A DNA stretch of 64,000 nt. Origin: Marthasterias glacialis (lineage: Eukaryota; Echinodermata; Asteroidea; Forcipulatida; Asteriidae). The notes under the pieces are model-generated. The model searched no databases. It saw only the letters and a program-made list of their open reading frames with translations, and was not told where the DNA came from. The DNA is taken from positions 5,855,227-5,919,226 of the forward strand of contig OU452232.1 of assembly GCA_911728455.2 (NCBI GenBank). Reading direction: 5' to 3'. The position numbers and the translations under genes were made by a program. Positions 60,894-64,000 of this stretch are shown in pieces; position 1 is the first letter of the stretch; each line of letters starts with the position of its first letter.

Positions 60894-61030
60894 CTGGGCC
60901 AAGTTCGCGCAAGGACCTTTTGTCGACTAATGGCTGATATTAACTGGTACTCGTCCCCCAAAACATGTGTTGGGTATCAGGCAACATCGACCTCTAGTCG
61001 ACAAATGGTCCTTGCACGAACTTGGCCCAG
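60894..61030. mobile_element. MITE, CTGGGCCAAGTTCG ends
   Basis: 36-bp TIRs: CTGGGCCAAGTTCGCGCAAG with TTTTGTCGACTA inside, and TAGTCGACAAATGGTCCTTG to AACTTGGCCCAG. Confidence 0.85.
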
Positions 61031-61167
61031 TTTGTTCAATCATGCTGCCAATAATTGTACTTTATATCCAACTCTTAAATTAATAGTTGTTTTCTTTTTC
61101 CATGCTGTGGAGTGTGGACAGTACAACCCACTAGGGGTGACATTGTGAAGGGACAGGTTACATGATG

Positions 61168-61500
61168 GAGCAAGTTCGATCAAGGTCCATAGTTAACCAT
61201 AGATCGACTAACTCTGATCAAACTCACGCTAGTCAACGATGGTTGGACGAGTCTAGTCGACTATTAGCGACCAGCCTGTCGAGGTTGGTCGCATCGCTGG
61301 TTACCAATAGCCTTTTGCATAAGCACAGTGCAGAGGGGACCAGTTATCAGAAAAGTGATACTGTTGACTTCGCCATTTATCTCACGGTCGCGTTGACGTG
61401 ACATGACTAGAGTCGTTTGCACTTGAACTTCAGTGTGCATGCACTACGTATGTCACTAACCAACCACTAGTTAACCATTGGTCCTTGATCGAACTTGCCC
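61168..61500. mobile_element. MITE, GnGCAAGTTCGATCAAGG ends
   Basis: Left GAGCAAGTTCGATCAAGGTC then CATAGTTAACCA, right TAGTTAACCATTGGTCCTTG then ATCGAACTTGCCC. TIR core resembles the neighbour at 60894-61030 (CAAGTTCG, AAGGACC). Confidence 0.75.
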
Positions 61501-62269
61501 CTGGCTGTTACGGCCATTTTGTTTTGGCAGTGTGTGTAGCCATTTTTCAAACCACTGCTTCCACTCCAGCTCAAACAGTATTTGTGAGAAAAAAAACATA
61601 CACTTCCGGTACAGGACGTCCAACAGGCGGACGGTCCCTAAGCCGATACCCAAGCCAGAGCCAAAGCCTTAGCCATGTTTCTGAACAACGGCTTGTGTAC
61701 TGGCTACTGGCTACTGGCCTATCTGAAGAATGCATCATTGGCAATGATTACGACCAGGGCTTGCCCATAACTCGTCCAGTGAACAGCTGGCGGGACCAGT
61801 TATAGCTTAACGTTTCACTAGTCCCACAGTTGTCAAGTTGTCACGTGTCCATACCTGAAAGGTTTTATTTTCCACATTTGTTCAGGACTTGAATTTGAAA
61901 CCGCAGGACCAAATATTGCAGGCAGTGGTTTACATGTTGCTATTGGAAACACTTGCCCGCAGGATTTCTTGTTGAGATCTTTTGCTTGTTCTCAGGTGCA
62001 TAGGCGTATGGGGTCTCTTTGGTTAACGGGATGGGGGGCAGAGGGGTTGATTTGCCCCTGAAATCCTACACAGATAAAAACACAAATACCAATTTCTGAT
62101 AAAACGTCTTTTTATTTTTCTTCTTCTTGCTTTGCCAAAGTTTATTTATTTATTTATTGTGTTTTTTTTTGGGGGTGGAGGGACTGTTTAACTTTTTGTT
62201 TTAACCAGTTCATTATTCATTTTAAAGGTTGTGTGCCGTACTACCTTGTCCATATGCCATGTCAAAGTG

Positions 62270-62868
62270 AATAGACCGATCCATTAAAGCCCCCTGCTCA
62301 ACATTGGTAAACTGACTGTAAATGCTTCCACTCTTTGCACAAATCAAGATATTTGTAATAAAAACAACCTGTGAAAATGTCAGCTCATTTCGTTGTTTCA
62401 CTTGCGAGAAAATGGTACGCATTCCTGTAGGCAGAGTTTTTGTCTCACTGAGACAAAAAGTAATTTCGGATCTTATTTCAATTAATATTTAAAAATGATG
62501 ACACTTCAGATAAAAATATTTCAAGAAAGTTTTCCACCATAGTTATCTTTATACCATGTAGGGTATATGTAAATCTGTGAACATCTGTGTTTTTTTCTTT
62601 TTACCAATGTTGAGCTGGGGCTTTAAGACCCGCCCCAAAATGTATTGACCAATCACAGCATTGGCTACATCACCACTGTGGGCAGCATGATGTGCATCTC
62701 TTCAATGCCACAACTGCACAAATGTGCGCAATACAAGTATGCACACGCATGTTTACATTTTGCAATAGCATTTTATTGTGTCAGACGTTTTGTCAGACTT
62801 TCGGTGGTGTAGCCAAGGCTGTGATTGGTCAACACATAAGGGGGCGGGGCTTAATGGATCAGTCTATT
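62270..62868. mobile_element. MITE with about 65-bp TIRs, interrupted by another MITE
   Basis: Left end AATAGACCGATCCATTAA, then the inner insertion, then GACCCGCCCC. ATTGACCAATCACAGCATTG follows. The right arm is TGTGATTGGTCAACACATAA, GGGGCGGGGC, TTAATGGATCAGTCTATT. Removing the inner element rejoins a TIR matching the right arm. Confidence 0.85.
62284..62626. mobile_element. TTAA MITE nested in another MITE
   Basis: Third copy of the 23557-23897 family, flanked by TTAA at 62284-62287 and 62623-62626. TIRs AGCCCCCTGCTCAACATTGG and CCAATGTTGAGCTGGGGCT. Confidence 0.88.
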
Positions 62869-62910
62869 AATAAAATATACTTGTTACTATCCCCTTCATA
62901 TATTTATTTT

Positions 62911-63111
62911 ATAATAAAGCTCTCCAGGAATGCCCACAAAAACAAGCCTGGCTCATGATGGAACAAGAAACGTAACCAAAACGTCTGATTTTCTTTCCAA
63001 CCGTACATGCACGTACTGTTGTGGTAGCACAAGCTTTTCTTAACATTTCTCATTCCATGTAGTGCATCATGAACCTGGCTTGTTTTTGTGGGCGTTCCCA
63101 GAGAGCATTAT
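62911..63111. mobile_element. MITE with about 48-bp TIRs
   Basis: Left TGCCCACAAAAACAAGCCTG then GCTCATGATG. Right CATCATGAACCTGGCTTGTT then TTTGTGGGCGTTCCCAGAGAGC. Confidence 0.8.
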
Positions 63112-64000
63112 TTTCAATGAAATCGATTGAAGAAAAAATGAATAAAGGGGGGGGGGCGCAACAGGTATATTTTCATTTGATTTATTATTTATTAACCCGG
63201 CTACTCTTGGTGTTTTTTGGAGTAAGTTGATGCACCTTTTGAAACCATTCACTAGTGTGGTAGATAAGCTGACACAAAGCTAGGTGAGGCTCGTTCCAAA
63301 TGGTAGTACAGCTGTGATGAATCAAATGGACCCTCTATGCTATGAATGGTTTTGAATTGTAGTACAGCTTGATATCAACACTGTTCAAATGATAATACCA
63401 CGTGTGTACAATAGCAATGGGGAAATGTGAGAGTTGGAATTTTGAATGGTTTTGAATGGTCTAGCAGTAGAAGGGTTAATAACAAACTTTGACAAGCCAG
63501 CCAGACTACCTGCATAGCACATGATTTATTGTAAATATGTAACAAATACAATGCAAAACGCGGTTAAGTCTCTTCTGTAGATTATTGCCTGTTAAATGCA
63601 AAATACTCAAAATGCCAGTACGGGGATTAATGTTTTCACTGATTGTGTGAAGGACGCCCTCATTGTGCAGTGCAGGAAGTGGGTTATGTTCTTGTTCTTC
63701 CATTGTTCAGGGTGCTATCTGGTGTATTTCATTCTTTATCAGTTATCAATTTTGTTTTTCTTTCATTTAGGTCAAACTTGGTAGAAAAGTTAAAATTAGA
63801 ACTACAGTGTGTATAACTTACGGTACTGAACCAATTCACCTGCGCCCAATTTCATAGAGCAGAAAAGATTGCATAAAAAATATCTGCTAAGCAGAAATGA
63901 GCAGGATACCAGTTACAAATTGAACATGTTACATGGTAGTTTGGCGGGTGACCTTATTCTGGTAAGCATAATTTGTGTGTGCTTAGCTACTTTTTGTGCT

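Larger units (their letters stand above)
59486..64000. other. Region downstream of FKBP11, MITE-dense, no gene recognised
   Basis: Contains MITEs at 60894-61030, 61168-61500, 62270-62868 (nested) and 62911-63111, and AAGCAGAAA/GCTTAGC-type repeat fragments at 59620-59790 and 63846-64000. Small open frames here overlap these repeats and are not supported as genes. The FKBP11 3' UTR should occupy the first part, but its end is not clear. Confidence 0.55.

Overview
The window is typical of a large, AT-rich, repeat-rich animal nuclear genome. It has short exons with GT/AG borders, introns up to about 26 kb, tRNA-derived SINEs, very many small palindromic and terminal-inverted-repeat (TIR) elements, and minisatellites. 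The two recognisable proteins are animal families and the repeat style (TTAA-flanked MITEs, palindromes built on GGACTAGTCC, CAGTGGC-ended elements, scattered ACATGTAC words) suggests a marine invertebrate deuterostome, most likely an echinoderm. That placement is inference; no species diagnosis is possible from the sequence alone.

Layout. From position 1 to 50,113 the minus strand carries the 5' part of a diacylglycerol kinase theta gene (DGKQ). Four coding exons are visible (49,759-50,113; 37,134-37,213; 11,370-11,472; 10,214-10,302), encoding an N-terminal tail and two complete C1 zinc-binding domains; the rest (third C1, RA domain, kinase) lies beyond the left edge. Introns 1, 2 and the visible part of intron 4 (12.5, 25.7 and more than 10.2 kb) hold nearly all the repeats. 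From 50,114 to 54,272 is the divergent intergenic region, with a 250-bp palindromic element, an unrecognised reading frame containing two in-frame TGA codons, and a minus-strand tRNA-Phe(GAA)-like gene with an extra hairpin in its T loop. From 54,273 to 59,485 the plus strand carries a complete five-exon FKBP11-type gene, an ER membrane peptidyl-prolyl isomerase. From 59,486 to 64,000 there is a dense run of MITEs with no recognised gene.

The genes do not form an operon or pathway: DGKQ acts in lipid second-messenger signalling and FKBP11 in secretory protein folding. The items most worth checking are the tRNA-Phe with a 32-nt T-loop hairpin insertion, the identical phase-1 intron position in both DGKQ C1 domains, the nested and abutting TTAA MITEs, the palindrome family next to FKBP11 exon 5, and the unexplained reading frame at 52.5-53.4 kb. 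No autonomous transposase, reverse transcriptase, CRISPR array, rRNA gene or viral gene was recognised.
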